DNA of 64,000 nt from Diphasiastrum complanatum (taxonomy: Eukaryota; Streptophyta; Lycopodiopsida; Lycopodiales; Lycopodiaceae), in contig CM055112.1 in NCBI GenBank assembly GCA_029204225.1, forward strand, positions 501,001 through 565,000, given 5' to 3'. The notes under the pieces were generated by a model. The model did not search any database. It saw nothing but the letters and a program-made list of their open reading frames with translations, and was not told where the DNA came from. The translations under genes were made by a program, and so were the position numbers. How positions within the stretch are numbered: position 1 is the stretch's first letter; each line of letters opens with the position of its first letter. Positions 55,519 to 64,000 of the stretch are shown piece after piece.

Positions 55519-58500
55519 ATGGCTACAAATGGAGGCTACATGTTGGAAAGCAATGATAGGCTTACCTCCCTCAACTATTCTACTTGGAAAGTAAGGATGG
55601 AGTCTTTGCTTGAGATGAATGAGTTGATGGATATTGTTGTAGGTGTGGAGGAGAGACCTTTGGCACCTCAAGAACAATTGAGGTATGACAAGAGGGCAAA
55701 GAAAGCCCTTCACATGATCAAGATGAATGTGACAAATGAGCTTATCAAAGAGGTTGGTAAGTGCACATCATCTAGTGAAGCTTGGGAAGCCTTGAAGAAG
55801 GTTTATGAATCCAAGTCTACTTCTAGAGTGTTGACTTTAAGAAGGCAAATCTTTTCTTGTATGCAAAAGAAGAGTGAGAGTGGACATGCTTTTGTTTTGA
55901 GAGTTAAAGCATTGAATGATGAGTTAGCATGCATTAATGATGGCATAAATAATGAGGAGCTTGTTCAAGTGATTCTCAATGGCTTGTTGGATGATCATGC
56001 TAATCTTGTTCAAAGTTATGCTATCCAAAAATGTTTACCAAGTGTTGGAGACTTGCAAGAGGTCTTGTTGGCTGAAGAATTCAGGTTGCAAGCAAGAGTG
56101 GGAGCATCTTCTACATCTCAAGGAGGAGAAGAGGAGGCAATGTTCTCTAAAGGCAAGTTCAAGGGCAAAGGTAAAAGCAATTGGTCTAAAGGGCAAGACC
56201 AAGGTGAGCACTCTACTTTTGGCAAAAAGAAGGATAGATCTAAGCTAAAATGTTTCTATTGTGGAGTCAAAGGGCATTTTGCTAGTGATTGTTTCAAGAA
56301 AAAGAGGGATCAAGGGGAAAAGCAAACCAATCTAACTATTGATGAGGGTGGGGATGAGCTTCTTTCAAATGATGCTTTTGTTATGTCATCTTGCTTGTTG
56401 GCTAATCATGGAGACATTGATCCTTGGTGGATTGATAGTGGAGCCACTTCTCATATGACATATCATAAAGAGTATTTTTCATCTTTAATGGCATTTGATG
56501 GTGATAGGAAGGTAATCTATACCGCAAATGATGGTGAGTGTACAATCAAGGGGATTGGCACAATTCCTATTTCACTTTCTACAAATAGGAATATAGAATT
56601 GAAAGATGTTTTGCTCATTCCATCCATTACCAAGAACTTACTTAGTGTAAGCCAAATGCTTGACAAAGGATTCAAAGTTGAGTTTGATGGTGATGCTTGC
56701 TTGATCAAAAAGGGGTGTAGTATCATTGCAAAAGGGAAAAGGCAAGGGAAATTGTTCAAGCTTGATGCATGTGTTGTTGCTAACCAAGTTGGATGCATGG
56801 CAAATGAACAAATGTCAATTCAAGAGGTATGGCATAAAAGGATGGGACATCTCAACTACAAGGCCTTGGAGGTAATAGCCAAAAAGGAGGTAGTAAGGGG
56901 ACTTCCCAAGTCTCTTACTTGCTTGAATCATGTTTGTGAAGAATGTGCTTTGTCTAAATCACATAGATTGCCATATACTAGATCTATATCTAGATCTAAG
57001 ATGCCTTTTTCTCTCTTGCATTCGGATATTCATGGTGTTACTACAATTAGCAATGGAGGTGCTAAGATGTATGTAACTTTCATTGATGATTTTAGTAGAT
57101 TTTGTTGGGTTTATCTACTAAAGAGCAAGGATGAGGTGTTTGATGTGTTTGTCAAGTTCAAAGTTGCTATTGAGACTCAATTTACAACCAAAATCAAATG
57201 CTTGAGGAGCGACAATGGTGGTGAATACATTTCTAACAAATTCAAAGCCTTTTGCGATGAGCATGGGATCAAGAGGGAGTACACATGTCCAAGAACACCA
57301 CAACAAAATGGAGTGGCCGAGAGGAAGAATAGAACCTTGTGTGAGAGTGCAAAGGCAATGAGATTGAATGCTAATCTTCCTAAAACTTTTTGGAGTGATG
57401 CTTTGTTGTGTGCAAATTTCCTATGCAATAGATGGCCAAGTGTTGTATTGGAAGGAAAAACCCCTTTTGAAGCTTTGTTTGGTATGAAGCCTAATGTCAA
57501 GTTTCTAAGAACTTTTGGATGCATTTGCTACTTCAACATTACTCTTGATGATAGAACTAAGGAGGATCCATCTTCAAGAAAGGGCATTTTTGTTGGTTAT
57601 AGTGAAGTAAGCAAAGCATATAGGATTTATGTTCCTTCAATCAAGAAAGTGTTCACAAGTAGGGATGTCATTTTTGATGAAAGTAATATTCCAAAAGTTG
57701 TTTCAAGTGATGATGGTGTTGTTGCAACTAATGTGCTTGATGACAATGGAGTTGATGACACATTGGATGTGGATGTTGAAGAAGCCTCTTCAAGTCAAAT
57801 TCCAAGGAGAACTCCAAGGCATAAAGTGAAACCCTCAAGGCTCACTTATGATGGCAAAGGTAAGCAAGTGGTGGATGGATCCAACTATGCTTTCCTAACT
57901 TCTTTTGATGTACCTTCATGTGTAGATGAAGCAAGGCAAAAAGAGGAATGGATCCAAGCAATGGATCTTGAGTTTGAAGCACTTATGAAGAACAACACAT
58001 GGAGATTGGTGGAGCTTCCAAAGGGCAAAAGTGCAATTGGATGCAAATGGATCTTCAAGGTAAAGACAAATCAAGATGGATCTATCAACAAGTTGAAGGC
58101 AAGGTTGGTGGCTAAAGGTTATGCTCAAGAGCATGGCATTGACTATGAGGAAACCTTTGCACCCGTGGCAAAGATGGTGAGCATAAGAGTAATCATTTCC
58201 CTTGCAACTCTTTATGGATGGGATCTTTGGCAATTAGACATTTCTAATGCTTTCTTGAATGGTGATCTTGAAGAGGAAGTCTACATGGAGCAACCCGAGA
58301 GCTATGTTTCTCATAGCAAGCCTAATCATGTGTGTTTTCTACAAAAAAGTTTGTATGGTCTTAAGCAAGCACCAAGGAGTTGGTATGCTAGGCTTAACTC
58401 TTTTCTACTTTCTCAAAACTTCACTATGAGTGAGTATGATCATTCACTTTACTTTAGAATTAGTGCTAATGATGTTACAATCCTTCTAATTTATGTGGAT

Positions 58501-59469
58501 GACATTATTTTAAGTGGAGGGAACAAGGAAGATATAGAAGATATCAAGAAAGCACTAAAAAAGGAATTTGAAGTGCATGATCTTGGTCTTTTGAGCTATA
58601 TCTTAGGAATAGAAGTAATTAGAACTTCTCAAATCACTTTTATTTCACAAGAGAAGTATGCTATTTCTATTCTCAATAGATTTCATATGGTAGATGCAAA
58701 TCCTATTGATACACCTATGGAATCACATGTAAAGCTAACTATAAGAGGTAATGAAAGATCCTTCGAGGACATTACTCTCTATAGGAAGCTAATAGGTTCT
58801 CTTATATATCTAACCATCACAAGACCTGATTTATCTTATTGTGTTGGTAGATTAAGCCAATTCATGCAAGATCCTAGCATAGAACATTGGAAACTAGGAA
58901 AGAGGATCTTGAGATACATCTCGGGAACAAAAGATTTTGGCATTGTTTATAGAGGATCATCACCTAACTTATTTGGTTTTTCAGATTCAGATTTTGCAGG
59001 AGACCTTATGGATAGAAAATCCATAAATGCACATGCTATTTTCATAGGTGATGGAGCTATCTCATGGATGTCGAAGAAACAAGCAACTATATCACTTTCT
59101 TCTAGTGAGGCCGAGTACAAAGCTTTGACATCATGCACAAAGGAGATGGTGTGGATCAAGAGGATGATTATGGAGCTTCACTTGCTGGATTTTTCAGAGA
59201 GTCCAATCATCTTTTGTGACAACCTTTCAGCCCAAAGTCTAGCAAGCAATCCGGTTTTCCATGCAAGGAGCAAACATATCGAGGTGGCTTACCATTTTGT
59301 GAGAGAACAAGTGTTGGCAAAAGAGATCAAGCTTGAACATGTCCCATCAAAGGAATGTGTGGCTGATATCTTTACCAAAGCATTGGGAAAGGACTTATTT
59401 TTCAAGCATAGAACAAGTCTTGGTGTACTTTCTAAATCTATGCTAAAACTAGTTGAAGAGGGAGTGTGA
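55519..59469 (+). CDS. Element G gag-pol polyprotein (1316 aa)
   Basis: Single open frame from ATG in GCAACATGGCTAC. Gag core is residues ~1-240 (STWKVRMESLLEMNELMDIV; LTLRRQIFSCMQKK). The zinc knuckle CFYCGVKGHFASDC has Cys245, Cys248, His253 and Cys258. The protease site Asp306-Ser-Gly is in WWIDSGATSHMT. Integrase has its zinc part (HKRMGHLNY..C..C), HSDIHG, CLRSDNGGEY and [10 protein letters not shown], so all three catalytic acids are present. Reverse transcriptase shows LDISNAFLNGDLEEEVYMEQ and YVDD at 992-995. RNase H is last (FSDSDFAGDLMDRKS; SLSSSEAEYKAL), ending KLVEEGV. The domain order gag-PR-INT-RT-RH is that of Ty1/copia. No lesion was found, so it may be autonomous. Confidence 0.96.
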   Translation: MATNGGYMLESNDRLTSLNYSTWKVRMESLLEMNELMDIVVGVEERPLAPQEQLRYDKRAKKALHMIKMNVTNELIKEVGKCTSSSEAWEALKKVYESKSTSRVLTLRRQIFSCMQKKSESGHAFVLRVKALNDELACINDGINNEELVQVILNGLLDDHANLVQSYAIQKCLPSVGDLQEVLLAEEFRLQARVGASSTSQGGEEEAMFSKGKFKGKGKSNWSKGQDQGEHSTFGKKKDRSKLKCFYCGVKGHFASDCFKKKRDQGEKQTNLTIDEGGDELLSNDAFVMSSCLLANHGDIDPWWIDSGATSHMTYHKEYFSSLMAFDGDRKVIYTANDGECTIKGIGTIPISLSTNRNIELKDVLLIPSITKNLLSVSQMLDKGFKVEFDGDACLIKKGCSIIAKGKRQGKLFKLDACVVANQVGCMANEQMSIQEVWHKRMGHLNYKALEVIAKKEVVRGLPKSLTCLNHVCEECALSKSHRLPYTRSISRSKMPFSLLHSDIHGVTTISNGGAKMYVTFIDDFSRFCWVYLLKSKDEVFDVFVKFKVAIETQFTTKIKCLRSDNGGEYISNKFKAFCDEHGIKREYTCPRTPQQNGVAERKNRTLCESAKAMRLNANLPKTFWSDALLCANFLCNRWPSVVLEGKTPFEALFGMKPNVKFLRTFGCICYFNITLDDRTKEDPSSRKGIFVGYSEVSKAYRIYVPSIKKVFTSRDVIFDESNIPKVVSSDDGVVATNVLDDNGVDDTLDVDVEEASSSQIPRRTPRHKVKPSRLTYDGKGKQVVDGSNYAFLTSFDVPSCVDEARQKEEWIQAMDLEFEALMKNNTWRLVELPKGKSAIGCKWIFKVKTNQDGSINKLKARLVAKGYAQEHGIDYEETFAPVAKMVSIRVIISLATLYGWDLWQLDISNAFLNGDLEEEVYMEQPESYVSHSKPNHVCFLQKSLYGLKQAPRSWYARLNSFLLSQNFTMSEYDHSLYFRISANDVTILLIYVDDIILSGGNKEDIEDIKKALKKEFEVHDLGLLSYILGIEVIRTSQITFISQEKYAISILNRFHMVDANPIDTPMESHVKLTIRGNERSFEDITLYRKLIGSLIYLTITRPDLSYCVGRLSQFMQDPSIEHWKLGKRILRYISGTKDFGIVYRGSSPNLFGFSDSDFAGDLMDRKSINAHAIFIGDGAISWMSKKQATISLSSSEAEYKALTSCTKEMVWIKRMIMELHLLDFSESPIIFCDNLSAQSLASNPVFHARSKHIEVAYHFVREQVLAKEIKLEHVPSKECVADIFTKALGKDLFFKHRTSLGVLSKSMLKLVEEGV

Positions 59470-60117
59470 AAAATTGTCAACTAGTAGTATTTTCCTAACT
59501 TGAGATTTTGTAGGCCTATGGCCAAATAAAAGTTAGAGATAGGTTCATACATGTATGTAGAGGCCCAAAGTATGTGTACACTACTTTTGAGGTCACATTA
59601 ATTAGAGGAGGTCGAGTGTGGAGCTCTTCTATTGGCTCATAATTTGGTGCATTCCTATTTGACCAAATTTCTAGGTAGATGGGTGAATCCTATTGGACCC
59701 CAATTTTAGCCTATCATAAGACAAGTGGCCAAGAGGCACTATGGCTGCTATAAATAGCCATCTCCACGAGTATGTACACATCTCATTTTCATTCTATTGA
59801 ATGAATGTTATGCTCTTTGAAGATCCATCTTCTTCTCTCTCACTTTTTTGTTCATATCTTGCATTCTAGCCACTAGAATTGTGATTTCTTTGTTGCTATG
59901 GCTTCACACGTGTGAAATGCAGGTTGTAGGCTCTGAAGTACGGACAGGGACAACAAGTTTCTGTTTGTGGAAGCTTATGATCAGATCTTGATGTTTAGTT
60001 GATGTTTAGTATGCTTAACATCACAATTTCTATCATTTTTTCAATCTAGATGTGCATAACTTCCATGGCCAAGATCTTTATGAAACTTTAGCATCTTTTG
60101 GATCTGAGTTTTTCACA
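59465..60117 (+). repeat. 3' LTR of element G
   Basis: Same length as the 5' LTR, with one difference seen. It overlaps the last bases of the gag-pol stop codon (GTG TGA). Confidence 0.95.
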
Positions 60118-60625
60118 GGACACGTGTCTCGTGTTCATTAGTCGGATGGACAACACGTGTTGTTCTCGCATTAAGCCATATAATCCCACATGTGTGAAAT
60201 GACAACCTGACATGTGTCAAATGATCATTCGCTGACTTGTCACCACGTGTCACTTTTTGATGACTTGACAGTTCGCACGTGCGACAAGACGTTCTTTCGC
60301 ACGTGCGAACCGCAATATAAAATCACAAACTCCGATGAATTTTTTTCACTTTTTTTTTTCCCTCCGCATATCGCACTTGTGCACCACTTTCATAATCGAT
60401 ATTCTGCCTACTGCATTTCATGCGCACAGGTCCAATATTTCTGCTTACGTGTCTCCTCATATCGAACTTGTGCACCTCTCTTCTATATTCAACGATCTCT
60501 CTTGTATTGGGCTCGCACAAGTCCGATATATCGTACTTTCTTTTCGTACATATCGCTCCTCTACAAACACTTCAAAATCCTCCCCTTCTTATCCTGGTCG
60601 TCATGCACAAGTGCAATATCCCCCA
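60118..60625. promoter_or_regulatory. Right half of the divergent palindrome-array region
   Basis: G-box-like words occur at about 60121 (ACACGTGT), 60152 (ACACGTGT), 60189 (ACATGTGT), 60210 (ACATGTGT), 60242 (CACGTGTC), 60275 (GCACGTGC) and 60299 (GCACGTGC). The second array follows: CATATCGCACTTGTGCAC at 60367, reverse copies at about 60421, 60511 and 60603, and a forward CATATCGAACTTGTGCAC at 60458. The arrays run up to the start codon at 60648. AATATAAAATCAC near 60314 could be a TATA box. Confidence 0.5.
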
Positions 60626-60647
60626 GTATACTTCTACGGATAGGAGC

Positions 60648-61478
60648 ATGCAGACGAGGAGGGATTTCTTCTTTGCTGGCTCATCCTCAGCCCCTACGGT
60701 TGCCATTACACCTCCGGCTAGATCTAGAAGGCGCAACCATTGCAGGTGGCTCTCTGATATTCATAAGTATTAGACATCAACCGCTTTGTTGATTCCCAGA
60801 GCTCCATTCTACTGTGCCGTCCATCACATAACTAGAAATGATCTCGGTCAGCTTGTTAGATTCACACCCTCTGCTCTTCAGTGCCTTCAGGAAGCTGCTA
60901 AGGACTACATGAGCCTTTTTTTTGAAGATTCATTTTTGCTTGCTATTCATTCTAAGAGAGTCACCATTATGCCTAAGGACTTTCAGTTACTGATGAGAAT
61001 GAGGGAGAGATTTTGCAAGTTATACATGTCTTAGCCTGCTGCTCCTAGACCTGTTCATCTAGATAGGACTGATCTTCCTACCAAGCGTCCTAGGAAGCAG
61101 ACAGCCCCCAAGAGAGCCCCAAAGAAAGTAAGGAGGGTAGATTCTGCGAAGCCTAACCCAGATGCAAATGTAGATAATGCTGCCCTAGATAAGGTTGTAT
61201 ATATAGCTACATCGAATTTGGAAACTCCTGTAATTCCTATAGATACTACTCATCCACCTCCTTCAGATCTTTATACATATATAGATTCCGATGATTATCT
61301 TAAACTTGAGAAGGACATAGTCAATGCTGTAGATACAATTGGTATTCCATTTTGTTTTAGAATAGAGGAACTTGACTATAGTATAAATTATAGAGTTGTT
61401 GATTGTTTGGATCTCAAAAATAGACGGGCTTCTATCAATGATCTTGTGAGAGTCTGGGATTACACTCTTGCAATATGA
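60648..61478 (+). pseudogene. CENH3-like histone-fold protein with basic extension (N-terminal part of gene)
   Basis: One plus frame from ATG (MQTRRDFFFAGSSSAPTVAI). After a basic patch (ARSRRRNHCRW) comes a full histone H3-like core: LSDIHKY, then ALLIPRAPFYCAVHHI, VRFTPSALQCLQEAAKDYMS, FFEDSFLLAIHSKRVTIMPK and DFQLLMRMRERF (60747-61019). LLIP.APF, EAAKDY and KDFQL are closer to plant CENH3 than to canonical H3 (LLIRKLPF, EAAEAY, KDIQL), and loop 1 is one residue longer than in H3. A basic linker follows (PTKRPRKQTAPKRAPKKVRR), then ~120 acidic to mixed residues. TAG codons at 60771-60773 (where H3 has Gln) and 61032-61034 interrupt an otherwise open frame. It continues into the next entry. 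Confidence 0.65.
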
Positions 61479-62116
61479 CATTGCAAGAGATTCATCCAAT
61501 GAATTGCTGGTGCTCAGTAGCTTTTTGTTTCAGGCCTTCAAGGAGAATAACGACACATTGTCACAGTGTCTGACTAGTGGATTCACACCAGCAACAAAAT
61601 ACATGGTCGTGCCTTATCATACCAAGTAAGATATGCTAAGTGCTTCTTGTTGTTTAATGCTTTATCATTGGCATTATCAATGGAAATAGTTCTCAGAATT
61701 GCAGCTAATAGACTTTCTATCTTATTTTGCAGTGATCACTGGAGTTTAAACCTGATCTCTATTAAGAAATCTGTAGATAATATTGTTAAGAGATTTTGTG
61801 TCAAGATGAACCTGGCTAGCGATACACATCAGAATGTAGATATATACTTGCCATATTTAAGTAAATATTCTCCAACAGATGTTTCCCATTCAGTGGACTG
61901 GCAGATCGTTAGTTTGGAGGTAAATTTTGTCTTTCTTAACAACATTTTGAATTCTAATGTATTTGTTTCATTCTAATTCATTCTGTTTCTTAATCAAGCC
62001 AGGTGTACAAATTTAGACAAGAAATTAACCTAAGCATATTGGCTAGGGCAAGGCTTCAGCCTCCCGTTGTTGATGATGGTGCAAAGGATGATGTAACTAT
62101 ACTAAATAAAGATTAG
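61479..62116 (+). pseudogene. Downstream exons with ULP1-protease-like segment
   Basis: After a one-base frame slip near 61475 the reading resumes as YDIARDSSNELLVLSSFLFQ and PATKYMVVPYHT to a GTAAGA donor at 61628. The acceptor TTATTTTGCAG (61732) leads to exon 61733-61919: NDHWSLNLISIKKSVDNIVK, then SHSVDWQIVSLE. A second intron (61920-62002, gtaaat...cag) leads to 62003-62116: VYKFRQEINLSILARARL, ending NKD TAG. The VVPYHTNDHWSLNLI block resembles the catalytic-His strand of ULP1/C48 cysteine proteases, which remove SUMO-like modifiers. The Gln and catalytic Cys (Q..DCG) are not found, so any protease would be dead or misassembled. Exon phases agree across both introns. Confidence 0.45.
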
Positions 62117-62119
62117 AAC

Positions 62120-63320
62120 AATACAGATAGCATAGAACAAAAATAGATTGCACATGTATATTAGTTCAAAGTCTTGATCCAGTGGTAGCCATGTACCTTC
62201 AATTTTCTTGTATCTCTGATAGCTAAATATGAGACTGAGCATTTGCTTTTCGATATGATAGCGAAAGATCATTGAAGACTTTTTAATCCTGCATTCTATG
62301 TCATTATTTGTTTCACTATCCCAGCCTTGATCCATGAGATCTGACAAAGTCTCATATGATAAATCATTGCAAACAAATAAAGTTGGTGTCCTACGAACAC
62401 TAGCACTCAAGAAAAAATCAACAAATATATTTTATGAGATAAACCAACTTAGGTGAACAATTTTCGAGCCAGTGCTTATCTTCATAGCATTTTTAATATC
62501 AATTAGTAGCTTGCATCTCAAGGATTCAGAAACAATACTGTCAAGATTAGGCCACTCATCACTTTGAAAACTAGACAATGGAATTGCTTCGAGCTTGCCA
62601 AAACCTCCATCTGTTTGTGGTGTATATAAAGATTCATAAAAATAGATACCACAATCTGCAAGTTCCTTTGGACTTCTTCCTCTGTATTGCAACTTTCCAA
62701 CATTAGAGTGAATCACGTCCAATGATTGTGCTGACTCCCATTCACTTATGCACGACGGATATAAATTTGAAAGAAAAAAAAATGTTGAGGCATTTAAATC
62801 ATAATTTGAAGAGCATCAATAAAGAAAATCACCTATGATTGTTGTAGAGTGCATATGTTTTGATATACTTACAATTACATTTTCGATGATCATGAGGATT
62901 GATATCATGTACTTTGATTTCTGAATGCATATATACATGTTGTACTAAAACTTCTGATATCGATTGACCTCTCGAGGTAGTCTTAAACTCCAGAATTTTT
63001 GCTTTCCAATAAGATTTGTATGTCATTTTTGCTCTTTTCTTTTGTCGAAAATTGCCCTTTGATGATGGATACAGCAACACCCATGAATTCTTCATATATT
63101 TTGTTGGCTTCCAGTTATCAACTTCATCTTTCTCATTGTAAAGAATCACAGACTCGACTGTAGATCTGGGTCTCCTTGCCATTGCTATTTTCAAAGCTTG
63201 GGCGCCAAAAATCTCTTTGATATGATACTTAATTTCAATTTTTTGTATTACATTTAATCTAATGTGAATGCCACCATAGTCACAATTACTGTGTATACCA
63301 TATTTTAAATAAATGTACAT
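62120..63320 (-). pseudogene. Unidentified spliced gene, convergent with the histone-like gene
   Basis: Minus strand. The first exon is from ATG at about 63182 (MARRPRSTVESVILYNEKDE) with NWKPTKYMKNSWVLLYPSSK, MTYKSYWKAKILEF and VLVQHVYMHSEIKVHDINPH, ending HDHRKCN at a GTAAGT donor (about 62872). A second block, 62745-62432, reads VIHSNVGKLQYRGRSPKELA, then GIYFYESLYTPQTDGG. A third, 62410-62170, reads TPTLFVCNDLSYETLSDLMD and YQRYKKIEGTWLPLDQDFE. The YWKAKILEF...V.V.HVYMHSEI stretch loosely recalls a BAH or chromatin-reader strand pattern, but this is weak. No family is claimed. Confidence 0.4.
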
Positions 63321-63529
63321 ACTGTATTTCTATAATTGTAACTAGTATGGTTAGCAAATTTTATTATACTAACCAGCATAGTGAGTAAATTTAACTTGAG
63401 GTATTGACGTTGGGCAGATTAGCACGTGTCGAGCAGGAAGAAGAAACCAATGGGATAAGTCCATGCTGCTCGGACACAAATTTTAAAGTTTTCTATATTG
63501 TATTTTTATTTCTCAGTTAATTTGAACTA

Positions 63530-64000
63530 CGTTACGTAGATTTCAAATCCGTGCATTTTGATTGGGCATGGTGACGGTCGAAACTAGAGAAAAAAAATAA
63601 AAGTACATTTACAAAAGGTCTTTTTTTATTTTGGAACTCCTCTAATGCTTCTTCTTGTTGCTGATTTGAGTGACTGGTTGTAGCACTATGTGCTTGTTGT
63701 TGGAATTGCTTCTTCTTTTTGTTGTTGTATTTCAAAGTTCGACAGTCCTTGATTTTGTGCAGAAGAGTTTTTGCACTGGTTGGAATGATGAAGAGCTTGA
63801 ATTCGATCCTAAACCGAAATTTGGCCTAGACTGCATGTTGCTCTTCTTGTCAGTATAACCTGACTTTGTAGATCTCTTGGATCTAAACTTCTGATTTTTC
63901 AAATATAGAGCCCGAGGATCTGATCCTGAGCCTAAGGAGGATGCTGATCTTCTAATCTCCTCTTGTAGGAGCAATGAAATTACTCTTGACAGAGTGAGGT
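63530..64000 (-). pseudogene. Copia gag fragment related to A'
   Basis: Minus strand, entering from the right edge. [20 protein letters not shown] is similar to the A' gag block at 33000. SGSDPRALYLKNQKFRSKRS and a Ser/Phe-rich stretch follow. The C-terminal half of a zinc knuckle (HKIKDCRTLKYNNKKKKQF, about 63755-63700, in another frame) has lost its first two cysteines. A Gln-rich tail runs to about 63620. It continues beyond the window. Confidence 0.7.

Larger units (their letters stand above)
54257..60117 (+). mobile_element. Copia element G, full length and apparently recent
   Basis: Complete Ty1/copia retrotransposon of 5861 bp, with LTRs 54257-54909 and 59465-60117 (653 bp each). The only LTR difference found by eye is GGGACAGCAAG versus GGGACAACAAG. 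The 5 bp target duplication GGACA is at 54252-54256 and 60118-60122. The primer-binding site TGGTATCAGAGC is at 54910-54921, the purine tract is GAAGAGGGAG (59455-59464), and one open gag-pol frame lies between. It inserted into the palindrome-array region between two divergent genes. Confidence 0.96.

Noticed and set aside
60747-61019. Ordinary host histone H3 gene
   Set aside because: H3 is almost invariant in plants; this core differs at many positions, carries CENH3-type residues and continues into a long C-terminal extension.
62432-62745. BIR (inhibitor-of-apoptosis) domain
   Set aside because: SPKELADCGIYFYE resembles one BIR strand only; the CxxC...H...C zinc ligands are absent.
52438-63320. 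Endogenous giant-virus segment, suggested by a histone plus a ULP-type protease
   Set aside because: The genes contain canonical GT-AG introns and no viral hallmark gene (capsid, packaging ATPase, polymerase) is present.

Overview
The window is nuclear DNA of a land plant with a large, transposon-packed genome. The evidence is one complete plant-type host gene interrupted by GT-AG introns, one intron of about 21.9 kb, many Ty1/copia and Ty3/gypsy elements, a Helitron, a LINE scrap, a hAT-type MITE, and long TC/GA/TG microsatellites. A gymnosperm or fern would fit the very long intron, but the sequence alone does not settle the species.

Layout. 0.1-4.35 kb is a decayed Helitron Rep/helicase gene on the plus strand. 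It is followed by a ~60 bp minisatellite (4.4-4.6 kb) and a 2.3 kb degenerate satellite made of GAGACTCGAA/TTTTTGGAGA words (4.8-7.1 kb), then a TA-centred foldback, TG-rich repeats, a 36-base G run and TC/AC repeats (7.6-10.1 kb). 10.5-17.05 kb holds an LTR with primer-binding site, an internally deleted gypsy element and a copia reverse-transcriptase relic.

18.93-42.63 kb is the only clearly intact host gene: a six-exon ubiquitin-conjugating enzyme (E2) of the plant UBC4/5/6 (UBE2H/yeast Ubc8) group, 182 residues. Its second intron (19161-41041) holds at least eight transposable elements. Three are nested: copia C sits inside copia B (5 bp target duplication GTTCT), which sits inside old copia A'. 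The rest are a LINE fragment, LTRs K, D and J, gypsy E and a 553 bp hAT MITE with an 8 bp target duplication. LTR divergence agrees with the nesting: B pair ~2.5%, C pair ~1%.

43.0-52.3 kb is mostly copia and gypsy debris, partly chimeric. 52.4-63.3 kb is an unusual gene cluster split by a full-length, apparently very young copia element (G, 54257-60117; two 653 bp LTRs with one difference seen; TSD GGACA; one open 1316-codon gag-pol). If G is removed, two spliced but decaying genes face away from each other across a shared region carrying two arrays of short palindromes (ACACGTGT-like, and GATATCGCACTTGTGC-like in both orientations). The rightward gene encodes a histone H3/CENH3-like fold, then a basic linker, then a part resembling the His segment of ULP1-type proteases. 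The leftward gene and a third gene convergent at 62.1-63.2 kb are not recognised. The premature stops are compatible with C-to-T changes. The window ends in another copia gag relic (63.5-64.0 kb).

How it fits together: the E2 is the working host gene, the retroelements explain its length, and the CENH3-like/ULP-like cluster is the part that known feature types explain least.
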